From Cristatella mucedo (Eukaryota > Bryozoa > Phylactolaemata > Cristatellidae), in contig WPIO01000064.1 in assembly GCA_009760855.2 (NCBI GenBank), positions 466,001 through 530,000 on the forward strand: a stretch of DNA of 64,000 nt, in the 5' to 3' direction. The position numbers were made by a program, and so were the translations under genes. A model generated the notes under the pieces. The model was not told where the DNA came from. It made no database searches and saw only the letters and a list, made by a program, of their open reading frames with translations. Positions 43,520-54,300 of this stretch are shown piece after piece. Within the stretch, counting starts at the first letter, position 1. Every line of letters begins with the position of its first letter.

Positions 43520-45120
43520 GTATGTGGTCAGGTCAGGGGATGTTCTGACGAAAGTCGGGAGGGAGTTCCAAGCTTTGAAAGCATACGAACTAAATGCATG
43601 GTCTCCAAAGGATTTGAGGTTTGTACGAGGTATTGGTAGACTGTTGGATTCCGAAAAGCGGTTGGTACGATACTTGGCCTGATGGGTGAGTAGATATGAG
43701 AGACAGGCTGGAGCCAAAGAATGAAGTGACCTAAAAGTGAGCGACAAAACCTTGAAGTCAATCCGTTGCTTGACTGGTAGCCAGTGCAGGTTGATGAGAA
43801 GTGGTGTGACATGGCAGCTGCAACGCTCGCGACAGACAAGCCTAGCCGCAAAGTTTTGCACCAGCTGCAATCGCCTGATCGCACATGCCAGTAGGCCGGT
43901 AAGTAGTGAGTTGCAGAAGTCGAGCATGGACCAACTTGGACGTGGTATCCAAACAAGCCCGAATTTTAGCAATGTTATGTAGCTGAAAGTAGGCAGATTT
44001 GACTGTGGAGCTGACGTGGTCGTCTAACGAGAGGTCGTTTTGGAACATGACACCTAGATTTCGAGCTGATTCAACAGGAGATATGCTGGCAGAGCCCATT
44101 TTGACCGTCAGCTTTTCCAATTTCTGAATCACACTGGGTTTGCCCATAACTAGTAAGCTAGTTTTGTCATCGTTTAGTTTTAGAAAATTTGCTGCAATCC
44201 ATGTGCGGATGTCATCATTACATGCAGCAATGAGTTGAGAGAATTTGAGGTGCTCGCAGGCTGGGAAGGATCAAGTAGAAATCAGCAAGTACAAATGTTA
44301 CTAGATAGTGGCTAGTAGAAATTTTGCTCCGAAATAGGTAGTAGAAATGGTGGTGTACAACGTCTGATAAGTGTTGATATTGCTATTGTTTGTGCACAGG
44401 CCCTAGAAGGCTCATTGCGGCAAGGCTGAACCATAGAATTTCCGATAATAATAATTCGTTTGTATAGCACCATCAATTCAGAAAGCGTTAACGATGTTAT
44501 GTAGCTGAAAGTAGGCCAACTTGACTGTGGAGCTGATGTGGTCATCTAGTGAGAGGTCACTTTGGAATAGGACACCTTTATTTCATGCACATTCAGCAGG
44601 AGATATGCTGGCAGCCCCGGTTTTGAGCATTAAGAAAGCTTTTTAATTCTTGAGTCACACTTGGTTTGTCCATGTATAGTAGCTTGATTTTGTTGTCATT
44701 TAATTTGAGAAGTTTGATGCCATCCGTGTCAGTAATGCACGCAACAATGGTGTTAAGAGGATTAGACGTGCTGGCGGTCTGAGAGAGGTGAAGGTACAGC
44801 TGAGTGTCAACTACCTAGAAGTGAAAGCCTAGATTGTGCATGGCGATCACATCGGCAAGAAGGAGAGTATAAACTGAGAAAAGAAGCGGAGCGAGCACAG
44901 AGCTCTGATGTTCTACGTACTACAGTTCACTTTACAGATGCTGAATAGAAAGCATTACCAGATGATTGGTGGTAACATCCGCAAGCAGCAGGCGCAGTGT
45001 AAGCTCGCATATGCATACGACGGGCCAATCACAAAGACTCACTAAATGGCGTAATAAAGGTGTTTCCAATTTCTTTTTGAATGTCCTCGACGAGATGAAA
45101 TTTAAAAAAAGCTTGGCACA
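43520..45120 (-). mobile_element. LINE family A fragments replacing GABPA exons F and G
   Basis: Minus-strand coding for the C-terminal part of the LINE (43484-44147: [48 protein letters not shown]) without the 3' untranslated region or (ATT)n tail, then a second tail-like piece (GATAATAATAATTCG at 44442) and more old LINE to 45120. Left edge corresponds to 17010 and right edge to about 19470 of copy 1. The missing 2.4 kb contains exons F and G. Confidence 0.82.
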
Positions 45121-45294
45121 AAGGACGCATGGCACAGGCACAACGGAGTATGCTCACTTGAGCTCGGGTGCAGGAGAGTTCTTCGGCTGGGCTTCGCAGT
45201 CGCCTGAATCCCTCCCATTCGCTTTTGACCCCTACCGACCCCCTTCGCCGGAAGATGTCAGCCTGTGAGACGAGTCGGAGCGAGCTCCTTGTTC

Positions 45295-45472
45295 ATTTTA
45301 CTTAGCTGATTTAACGGCCTCATTTATGTAGCGGCAGAATAGCCTTTACGGTTATCCCCACCACTTGCAGTCGGCAATAAAGAAGAATCGCTCACTGCAG
45401 GACTCGAGCCCACGACCTGGGTTGAGAAGAGCGAGCACCTTACCTTCTGGGCTAAGACCAAGGGGTCACTTT
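45295..45472 (-). mobile_element. tRNA-derived SINE (family a)
   Basis: Counterpart of 19625-19802: GTGGGCTCGAGTCCTGCAGT B-box, GGTCTTAGCCCAGAAGGTAA A-box on the complement. Confidence 0.75.
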
Positions 45473-45846
45473 ATTGCCTGATCGTCGAAGGAATCCGCAA
45501 TTTCTGCATCATTACTAGGTTTCTTCCGAAAGTACGTCCGAAAGCACGAGTAAATGTATTCCTCTCAGATGTGTAGCTACGGCGAAGGCTTTCTTATTGT
45601 CTGCTTCTGGGCCACTAGCAGCCGTTTTGAAGAATGTCTACAATCACTATCAAAATGGGATTGTGTTCAATCAATATGACAACTGCTATGTGACATTTAT
45701 TTATTTAATTATTTTATAACCTTAGTGCAAACATCTTACGTTTGACTTCATCTTAGCTGAAGATGGTGTAGCTTTCTGTTCTAATAGATTGCGGATGTAT
45801 CAGAGAACTTCTGTGTCTGTATGGTTATTGCTTTGTATCTTTGTAG

Positions 45847-45924
45847 CTGTGGTTCAACAGCCTGCGCCAATGGCAGTGGCAACAGTGACGGGTGCCAACG
45901 GAATTCCCTACGATGTTCTTGCTG
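45847..45924 (+). pseudogene. GABPA copy 2, exon H
   Basis: 78 nt, open. Encodes [20 protein letters not shown]. Confidence 0.8.
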
Positions 45925-46199
45925 GTAAGTTTGTGATTCGGAGCTAGCGCCATAAGCAGTGAGCCATGTCTAGGACACAGCTTGTATAAGTTTGAGATTG
46001 AGTGGCATGTACTGTTTTTGGGGTTTGTCATTTGTGTTTAAACATAGATGGTAGAAATGCTTGTCTTTCTCTTTCGAGGTCCTTGCAGGGAACTTACCCA
46101 CGCCACTTTGTTAGTACAAAACAATGAAGGCAGGAAGTATAGTATTCTTCTGTGAGTCTTTCTTGGTTTTGGTAACAGATTCGGGCTTGTTCTTTTTAG

Positions 46200-46284
46200 C
46201 TAAGAATTTGACAATGTTTATGAATGTCCACACGTCAAAATTTTTTTATTGGTGATGAAATAGGCAGCGTTGGAAACCGATCTG
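46200..46284 (+). pseudogene. GABPA copy 2, exon I with +4 insertion
   Basis: 85 nt instead of 81: AAAATTTTTTTATTGG replaces AAGAATTATTGG. Reading meets TGA soon after. Confidence 0.85.
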
Positions 46285-46341
46285 GTAAACTGCAGCCTTG
46301 TGCGTCTGTTGCTGCAATGGAATTTATTGCGGTTGAGGCAT

Positions 46342-47690
46342 GTTAATAATAATAACAATAATAATAATAATGCACTTGGTACAGCGCCCTCAGAGAACTC
46401 ATTCTCTTTCAAGGCGCTATACGTTTGCTGCAAAGGGAAATGCAATTGAATGGTGAGTAATATCATGCTTGATAAACAAACAACATAAATTACATTGTTA
46501 GGGATGACATGCACAGGGTCAGCATGCAAATGTGGTTAGTGGCAGCATCACAGTGTCAGCACGCATAAGCACATGAAGGACGAATCACAGGGACCCACTA
46601 AATGCTGTCCTTAATAGGTGTGTTTTAAAGTTTTTTTTTAATGTGGTCAAGTCAGGGGGATGTTCTGACGCAAGTCGGGAAGGAGTTCCATGCTTTGGGA
46701 GCATACGAACTAAATGCACAGTCTCCAAAGGATTTCAGGTTTGTACGAGGTATTGGTAGACTGTTGGTTTCCGAAAAGCGGTACGATGCTTGGCCTGGTG
46801 GGGGAGTAGATCTGAGAGATAGGCTGGAGCCAAAGAATGAAATGAACTAAAAGTGAGCGACATCAAAGCAAAGGTACAACTGAGTGTCATCCGCATAGAA
46901 GTGAAAGCCTAGATTGTGCTTGGCAATCACATCCATAAGAAGGAGAGTATAAACCGTGAAAAGAACCGGACCTAGCAGGGAGCCCTGAGGTAGCCCATAT
47001 TTCAGAGGTACCTCGATGATCTTGGTCCATTCACGTCAATACTCTGGAGTCTCCCACTGGGATAGGACCTGAACCATTGCAGAGCAGTGCCAGTGATGTC
47101 CAGGCGAGATGAGAGGTGCTCTAGAAGAACTTTGTGATCGATGGTATCAAAAGCTGCCGAAAGATCGAGCAAAATAAGCAGAGACACTCTACCCATATCT
47201 GCATTCCTAAGTAGGTCGTTGTATACCCGAAGCAATGCTGACTCTGTGGAGTGATAAGCTCTAAAGCCAGACTGGAACTTACTAGCAAGGTTTAAATTTT
47301 TGATATATGAGTTCAGCTGGTCCGCCACGACCCGTTCGAGTGTCTTTGATAGGAATGGTAGAAGGGAGACTGGGTGGTAGTTGCTCAATTTCTGTCTAGT
47401 GTCGCTTTCTTGAGAAGTGGCCTGACTACAGCTTTTTTGAAAGGTGCTGGGGCATGACCTAAGGCTAATAACATATTAATGATGTTAGTTATGCATGGCA
47501 GCAGCAAATCAATGCAACGTAGGAGCAGGACAGTGGGAATAGGGTCCAGAGGACTAGTTGTCTTCTTTGATTGGGATACGAACTTAGGACTAGATCACTA
47601 GTGACCTGCTTAAATATAGACATTGAGGTGCAGCCAGTAAATGAAGTGAATGATGAATGAAATGAAGCTTTGTAGTTATCCTGGAAGCTA
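46342..47690 (-). mobile_element. LINE family A copy in intron I-J of GABPA copy 2, internally deleted
   Basis: (AAT)n tail at 46345-46370, hairpin, 3' region, then a jump at about 46862 past most of the C-terminal coding, then the reverse-transcriptase core on the minus strand (47388-47002: NYHPVSLLPFLSKT, FRAYHSTESALL, LDLSAAFDTIDH). Absent from copy 1. Confidence 0.88.
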
Positions 47691-47709
47691 GATTATGTTA
47701 TTTTTACAG

Positions 47710-47933
47710 GAAATAATGGTCAAATCCAGTTGTGGCAATTCCTGCTCGAGTTGCTGACAGATCGGTCAGCTCGAGAAATTATTCAATGGGTAAGCGACGA
47801 TGGGGAGTTTAAGCTCCTGAATCCTGAGGCCGTGGCACAAATGTGGGGCGAGCGCAAGCACAAGCCGACAATGAATTACGAGAAACTCAGCCGTGCACTT
47901 CGGTATTATTACGACAGCCACATGATTGCTAAG
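47710..47933 (+). pseudogene. GABPA copy 2, exon J (ETS domain), nearly identical to copy 1
   Basis: 224 nt, open, only about seven base differences from 20925-21148. Two are lone silent changes; the other five fall in three adjacent codons and turn YYYDGDM into YYYDSHM. The recognition helix is otherwise intact. Confidence 0.9.
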
Positions 47934-48015
47934 GTAAGTGCTTTTCATGACAACGTGATAGAGAGATTTTGAACAAATCTGCCATCCTTACTGAATTTCC
48001 CTACTTAATTTGCAG

Positions 48016-48240
48016 GTTATTGGCAAGCGCTTTGTATACAAGTTTGTCTGCGACCTAAAGGCACTGATTGGTTACTCTGCAAGTGAACTAAACCGGCTTG
48101 TGGAAGACAGTGCTATAGAGGAGTTGCAGAGGGTACACGACAGATTGCAGCCCATAACGGTACAAAGCATCATGTCTTCATGGATACGGTGAAGACTATT
48201 ACAGTCTCATCAGAAGACATCCTTGCCATTAGCCACATAC
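48016..48240 (+). pseudogene. GABPA copy 2, exon K, truncated by frameshift
   Basis: [20 protein letters not shown] is kept. A one-base loss in the GTACAAAGCATCATG region leads to a stop at 48190-48192. Several amino-acid changes, more diverged than exon J. Confidence 0.88.
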
Positions 48241-48544
48241 AGCAAACGCTGCAGGTTTTGCAGAACATTTCCATTGCGCTAAAGTGTGCGTCACCATATA
48301 TGTGACTATGCAGATGCACAAACTACCAGGCTGCTATTGTCATCAACATTTCACCAGCATGTGTGGCCACGTTTTTCAGTTTATGTCGTGCAACACAGCG
48401 GCACTTGCGCAAGTGGTCACTTGTACGGAGCTGCTGATCGCTGGTTTTCCACTAGGTTATTGCATAACTGCTGCGCAGCCTTTAAAGAAGCCATACTTAG
48501 TGTCTTCCCAGCTTGTCGCTGGGAAAGCAGCAGATCCAGTGATA

Positions 48545-50370
48545 TTGATAATAATAATAATAATAATAATTCACTTGATAAAGCGCCCTCAGAGAACTTA
48601 ATCTCTCTCTAGGCGCTTTAAATTTGCTGTAAAGTGAAATGCAATTGAATGGTAAGTAAAATCATGCTTGAAAAAACAAACGAAATGAATAATATGGTTA
48701 GGGGTGACATGCACAGGGTCAGCATGCAAATGTGGTTAGTGGCAGCAAGCACAGTGTCAGCACGCATAAGCACGTGAAGGACGAATCACAGGGACCCACT
48801 AAATGCTGTCCTAAATAGGTGTGTTTTTAGGTTCCTTTTAAATGTGGTCAGGTCAGGGGATGTTCTGACGCAGGTCGGGAGGGAGTTCCAGGCTTTGGGA
48901 GCATATGAACTAAATGCACGGTCTCCAAAGGATTTAAGGTTTGTATGAGGTATTTGTAGACTGTTGGATTCCGAAAAGCGGGTGGTACGATGCTTGGCCT
49001 GATGGGGTAGTATATCTGACAGATAGGCTGGAGCCATAGAATGAAGGGACCTAAAAGTGAGCGACAAAACCTTGAAGTCAATCCGTTGCTTGACTGTGCA
49101 GGTCGGCGAGAAGTGGAGTAATGTGGCAACTGCGACGCTCACGGCAGACATGTCTAGCTGCCGAGTTTTGCACCAGCTGCAATCGCCTGATCGCACATGC
49201 TGGTAGGCCAGTAAGCAGTGAGTTGCAGAAGTCGAGACGAGATGTCACGAATGCATGGACCAACTTGGACGTGGTATCTTTATCTAAACAAGCCCGAATT
49301 TTAGCAATGTTATGTAGCTGAAAATAGGCGGATTTGACTGTGGAGCTGATATGGTCGTCTAACGAGAAGTCGCTTTGGAATATGACACCTAGATTTCGAG
49401 CTGATTCGACAGGAGATATGCTGGCAGAGCCAATTTTGAGAGTCAGCCTTTCCAATCTCTGGATCACACTGGGTTTGCCCATAACTAGTAAGTTAGTTTT
49501 ATCATCGTTTAGTTTTAGAAAATTTGCTGCCATCCATGTGCGGATGTCATCAATGCATGCAGCTAGCGAGTTTAGAGAATTTGAGGTGCTCGAAGGCTGG
49601 GAGGGATCAAAGCAAAGGTACAACTGAGTGTCATCCGCATAGAAGTGAAAACCTAGATTGTGCTTGGCAATCACATCAGCAAGAGGCAGAGTATAAACCG
49701 TGAAAAGAACCGGACCTAGCACCGAGCCTTGAGGTACTCCATATTTCAGATGTACTTCAGATGATCTTTGTCCATTCACGTCAATACTCTGGAGTCTCCC
49801 ACTGGGATAGGACCTGAACCACTGCAGAGCAGTGCCAGTGATGCCCAGGCGAGATGAGAGGCGCTCTAGAAGAACTTTGTGATCGATGGTATCAAAAGCT
49901 GCCGAAAGATCGAGCAAAATAAGCAGAGGCACTCTACCCATGTCTGCATTCCTAAGTAGGTCGTTGTATACCCGAAGCAATGCTGACTCTGTGGAGTGAT
50001 TAGCTCTAAAGCTAGACTGGAACTTACTAGCAAGGTGTGAGGTTTCGATATACGAGTTCAGCTGGTCCACCACGACCCGTTCGATTGTCTTTGATAGGAA
50101 TGGTAGAAGGGATACTGGGCGGTAGTTGTTCAAGTTCTCTTGGTCAAGCGTAGCTTTCTTGAGAAGTGGCCTGACTACAGCTTTTTTGAAAGGTGCTGGG
50201 ACATGACCTGAGCCTAATGACATATTAATTATGTTAGTTATGCATGGCAGCAGCAGATCAATGCAACGTAGGAGCAGGACAGTGGGAATAGGGTCCAGAG
50301 GACTTGTTGTCTTCTTTGATTGAGATGCGAACTTTAGGACTAGATCACTAGTGACCTGCTTAAATGCAGA
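48545..50370 (-). mobile_element. LINE family A copy, 1.8 kb, 5'-truncated
   Basis: (AAT)n tail at 48547-48570, 3' hairpin, then reverse transcriptase on the minus strand to about 50370. Inserted in the 3' flank of GABPA copy 2 at the point matching about 21745; absent from copy 1. Confidence 0.92.
49078..50223 (-). CDS. LINE reverse transcriptase fragment (381 residues)
   Basis: Open frame of the LINE at 48545-50370. It contains the reverse-transcriptase core: NYRPVSLLPFLSKT, LDLSAAFDTIDH (catalytic Asp), GVPQGSVLGP and the active-site YADDTQLY at about residues 195-202. Endonuclease and protein start are missing. An 8-base loss near 49096-49099 (CTTGACTGTGCAGG against CTTGACTGGTAACCAGTGCAGG in the copy at 61503) shifts the frame, so the last ~125 residues continue in the separate frame 49196-48786. 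Not an active element, although the catalytic core is intact. Confidence 0.9.
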   Translation of the reverse strand: MSLGSGHVPAPFKKAVVRPLLKKATLDQENLNNYRPVSLLPFLSKTIERVVVDQLNSYIETSHLASKFQSSFRANHSTESALLRVYNDLLRNADMGRVPLLILLDLSAAFDTIDHKVLLERLSSRLGITGTALQWFRSYPSGRLQSIDVNGQRSSEVHLKYGVPQGSVLGPVLFTVYTLPLADVIAKHNLGFHFYADDTQLYLCFDPSQPSSTSNSLNSLAACIDDIRTWMAANFLKLNDDKTNLLVMGKPSVIQRLERLTLKIGSASISPVESARNLGVIFQSDFSLDDHISSTVKSAYFQLHNIAKIRACLDKDTTSKLVHAFVTSRLDFCNSLLTGLPACAIRRLQLVQNSAARHVCRERRSCHITPLLADLHSQATD

Positions 50371-50400
50371 TCAAGGTTGGGCTCTGTGCTTGGACAAACT

Positions 50401-50447
50401 CGCCTCGCGTTCAGCAGGCGGCTGTGTTGCCTGCTGAACGCGAGGCG
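50401..50447. repeat. Perfect 18-bp inverted repeat with 11-nt loop
   Basis: CGCCTCGCGTTCAGCAGG (50401-50418) and its exact complement at 50430-50447. The aligned sequence in copy 1 (21769-21812) has only the left half. Confidence 0.95.
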
Positions 50448-50949
50448 GGTAACCACGTAACCGGTAACCACGCCTTTTATTCTGATGTTCTTTACATTGT
50501 CGCTCAGCGGGAAGCAAGCCATTGATGTTGGCTGGATTTGAAATAGTGTTTGTACATGTATCAAAAGGAAGAGGCCGCGTGCTTTATTATTCCTGTACCG
50601 CTCATAGCCATCGATGCCCGATGCACTAAAGCTCCCGAGTCATCGTGGAAGCACCTAGCACGGTGTAATAGGAGCCGTGCAAGGTTTGCTACTCATGTGT
50701 CCGTCTTTGCGCGAGGTTCACACATAGCCTTTGTGAATTTCAGAAAATTGGCAGTCGTGTGTTCACGTTATATTTGCAGGCTACTTGCTTGCCATGCAGA
50801 TTGAACGTAAAGCTAAGCTGCTTTCTTATAACGTCTGGATGCTCCTGTAGATGCAGCATTGCAGCTGCGGGTCGCGCTGATCAGCGACAGCCTTCTGTGT
50901 AAGTCCATCGTAACAGTCATGCGTTGGCTCTAGCAGCACACTATATATC

Positions 50950-51370
50950 TATCTACACAAATGACTCATTTTCTGCTTGCCGTGACGTTTCATGTCGCTG
51001 AAGAGTTTAGTTGGCAGCCTTTGTCGTCTAGTCGAGTGTGGCGAATGCAGTGGTTTAAGTGCGTTCCATGCTTCGGTAGAATACCGATTAAAGGTTCTAC
51101 AACCAAAGGATTTGAGGCTTGTTATAGGCACGGAAAAATGACTCGTAGTCCGTGTGGTTCGGTGTAAGGTGCGTAAAGGAAATAGTTCCGGAAGCCGGAG
51201 CAAGAAACGACCTAAAAGTGAGTGAAAGAATCTTGAATTCACTACGCTGACTGACGCGGAGCCAATGCATGTCGGTGAGAAGTGGTTGAATAGGACATAG
51301 TTTAGGACCAGCTGTAAGCGTCCAACTGCACAGGCACGGAGACCTAAAGGAAGTGAGTTACAGAAGTATT
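50950..51370 (-). mobile_element. LINE C-terminal remnant, third family (C)
   Basis: Minus frame 51242-50949 reads FFHSLLGRFL...SLKSFGCRTFNRYSTEAWNA, the usual LINE tail pattern but distinct from families A and B; further A-like pieces follow to 51370. Only its left ~60 bp align with copy 1 (22335-22380). Confidence 0.55.
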
Positions 51371-52660
51371 GACAAGCTGATAAAGGTCATTGGGCAGTCG
51401 GAAGCCGAGCCCGTGATGACCGGAAGGCGGAGGTGAGAGGGGTCAGTCGGAATGGGTTGGTTGGAAGGATTTTCCTACTCAAACACCGAGTCAATAGCTG
51501 CGGACAGATCTCTTCCAGGCAACGAGTGAGATCGCTGATTGGCCGACTTTCGCCTGCAAGAGGGATCGACCGGAGATACGATTGAAAATACTGCTTGTTT
51601 CGAAAGCTGGCCCAAAATTCATTCTCGAACAAACCGCCACGCCGCGCTGGCTCAATGCGCACACACAATAGCAGGATCTCACAGAACATGAATATTAAAT
51701 TCCTGCTTTGGCTCAGACAATCGGTACTTTTTCAAGGAGTTCCGGAGGCCAGACGGCGGCTACGGCCGAGCGTGGGCTGCTCAGCGTGGTCCGACGAGCA
51801 CTGCGAGGTCCTGCACGGGCCTCCGACTCCACCGTCTCGTCGTTTCCGCCTGCTGTGGTTTCCAGTGCAATGGCCGCTGCAGTAAGCCACTTCGGCGCAG
51901 CGGGTCCGTTGAATGCGACCTGCTATTGCCACCAGCGCCATGCATTGAAGGGAAAGCAAGTTCCCGTGACGTTTTCGAAATATTCGCAAGCGTGTACTGC
52001 ACGTCCTTCTAAAGCAATGTGTCAAACAATGCTTAGGATATGTCCATTCACCAGCGAGATCGCAAAATTATCGCCTAGTTAGCTTGAGAATGACTACAAT
52101 CGCCTGCAATATCAGCTGAAGAGAGAAATCGTATTTGGCGGCATGCCAAGTCTATAATGACTCCTCGGTAGATGGCCATTGGCCTCGGCTAAAACGCGGC
52201 TGCAGCTGCTGCTGACGGGTTGCTTCCGTCGAGTGGTCGTGAGCCGTGACCTACTCCGCGGCTTGCTTGTCGCGCTTATGCAGCGAAAACGGCGCCTAGC
52301 AACGCCACCGCCGTGCAGCTGCGGTCGAGGCACGCGTCGTCGCTGTCGAAGAGCCGTTGAAAGTCCGTAAAATGCGTCTCAGCACTCAGCGAGGAAAGCT
52401 CTTTCGAAAGCCGCAAGTTGTTTCGCGGGTCATCAAGCAGCCGGATTTGGCACGGGTTACTCGAATTGTTAGAAAACTCATTTTTCATGGCTTCGGTATG
52501 AAGCGTAAACTCAGAGTGGCGGGCTGAACGGTATCTAAATCTCCTTAGTAGCACGATTCGAATCCAGGAGCTTAAGATTCAGACCTGCGACGGTAACCAC
52601 TTAGGCAGTTGGCTTGTCCATCAGTTTCTTGCGAGTTTCTCGCGATGGCATTAGGACGAA
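51370..52660. other. No recognised gene; short frames on both strands
   Basis: Moderately GC-rich sequence. A tRNA-like/SINE-like piece at 52550-52612 (GATTCGAATCCAGG B-box style). The frames here (for example 51708-52082 and 52025-51732) overlap on opposite strands and match nothing I know. Confidence 0.4.
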
Positions 52661-53220
52661 GGAGCAGCTCCGAATAACTTAAGCGGCGCGCGGGGACATA
52701 GGCGGCGCTCGGGAACAGCTCGGAGCTGCGACGCGAGGCGGCACGCTGGGGCCGTGCGAACGGGCTCCGCCAAACGGCCCTAGCGCTGCCAAGCATTTCT
52801 TGCGTCTGCTACCCCACGTCATCGCCGCCCCCTTCGCCACTCGAGTCTGCATCGCTCGCCGTCACTGCAGACCAAAAGAACGGCGTGGGAGCGGACGGGG
52901 TGACAAGGTTCTATATTACGCCAGTGTTGCAGTTCCGGACCGCCTAACGTTTTTGTCTCTAGCGAGCCATCCGTAAAGCGGACTTCTCCGCAGTAATATT
53001 AATGCACCGAGCACATGGCGTTAAAACAAAAATCGTCAATCTTCAAGGTATCGACCAAGTGACTCGCGCAAGCGTTCTACAAAGAGCAAAAATGCGGCTT
53101 TATCCCCTGCAGTTAATTTGCAATTCACTGTACTGAACTCACTGGAAGTTACCGGATACCATAGCCACGCGCAAGAGCTGCAGTTCAAGGTGAAGGTCAG
53201 AGCAGCTCACTCAGAAAGAT
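52660..53220. promoter_or_regulatory. GC-rich block P2, second copy
   Basis: 52685-53215 aligns with 23640-24170 (ACAGCTCGGAGC, GCTGCCAAGCATTT, CGGACTTCTCCGCAG, GTTACCGGATACC). The ETS core of copy 1 is mutated to ACTGGAAGT here. Confidence 0.45.
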
Positions 53221-54300
53221 GCTCACAAAAGTGCAGTGCTTTTCTATCGCAGTGCGAGCCTCAGGTGCTTCGAGGTCATTAATGCAGACGTAAGAATGCA
53301 GTAATTATTCAAGAAAGAAACCCCTGTTTTGCCCTCTTCGCCAACTTTCAAACTTAGCATAGCTTCGGAAAGAGCGCGCGTACAATCAATCTATTTAATA
53401 AGCCATCGCAGCATAATTGCAGACTAGCTTCGCACAAGCGTTTTTGGAAGGTCTGTATTTTACCTTTAATTTAAAAATCTTTTGGAGCGAGAATCTGAAA
53501 AATAATGAACGCGAAACCACGGGCGCGAAATCTCCAATCTCCAGAAGCGAGGGCGGATCCATGTTTTGCTCTGACTAAGTGTGCAGTTATTTTTAAACTA
53601 ATTATTCGAACTCGTCACGTTGGTTAATGTCAAGCTATTCCCTTGCGTTTAATTGTACTAGGCACTGCCGGTGATGCCTACAAAGCCTTTTCTATGCCTT
53701 GCAGAAAGCCTACTCGCTCGACTTAGGTGTGTGGCCACGCGCTTTTCTGGTGGTAGAAAACCTAAAGTGTGCAGTAGCCATTTATAATGGAATCGTTGCT
53801 ATAAATAGGTCGAAGCCACGCAAACTGTACCTAACCCCGAGTTGAAGCACACTAGCCTGGCGTATTCAACGTATATATTCAAAGGATGCACGGCTAATAC
53901 GAAGCTGGTGCGTTCGATTGCATTCTGAAGTTCAATAAGGATTCAATAATTTCCCTGATAATTTCGTTGCAATGACCTAAAACGTGTTATCGTGGTGACA
54001 CACGTCACTTCCAGATCTCAAATGTCAGTCAGGCAGGAATACAGCGCGCGATCTTGAGTAGCGAGCAATAAAGGTTTGCGTCACTGATTTTGCAGGCGAC
54101 ATTCAACGAAGGTATCGGCTGGCCTGCCCTTGACCCTTCTCTGGTCTGCCCTTGCTCCGGTCGTTCATTTTGCAGGACTCCGCTAGCCACTTTCCTAAAG
54201 CGAGTCTTTTTAGACCACCGAGGTCCTCTTTTGTGTACTGGCGGCTCTAATTTACGTTGCAAGTGAGATTAGGTTCAACTAGATAAGATTAGGCTCAATT
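53220..54300. other. No recognisable feature
   Basis: No sustained coding or known repeat. The frame 54262-54029 on the minus strand is unrecognised. Confidence 0.4.

Larger units (their letters stand above)
33879..48240 (+). pseudogene. Second, decayed copy of GABPA (unprocessed duplicate)
   Basis: Eight of eleven exons remain, with introns and splice sites: 33879-34017, 37463-37637, 37725-37809, 40957-41037, 45847-45924, 46200-46284, 47710-47933, 48016-about 48240. The start exon A and exons F and G (Pointed domain) are missing. Frameshifts: +1 in exon B (extra A near 33885, stop follows within the exon), +4 in exon I (T-tract near 46241, stop TGA at 46254-46256), -1 in exon K (stop at 48190-48192 cuts off about 30 residues). 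The old stop codon position reads CAA. Loss of F and G (336 nt) keeps the phase, and exon I is also phase-neutral if skipped, so a shortened OST-ETS product is not strictly excluded; an ATG at 33932 could restart exon B in frame. Most likely a pseudogene, but see the strongly conserved ETS exon. Confidence 0.85.

Noticed and set aside
43520-45120. A simple LINE insertion into copy 2
   Set aside because: The LINE has no 3' end or (ATT)n tail at the left border, and 2.4 kb of the original sequence is missing; this needs a deletion or recombination.
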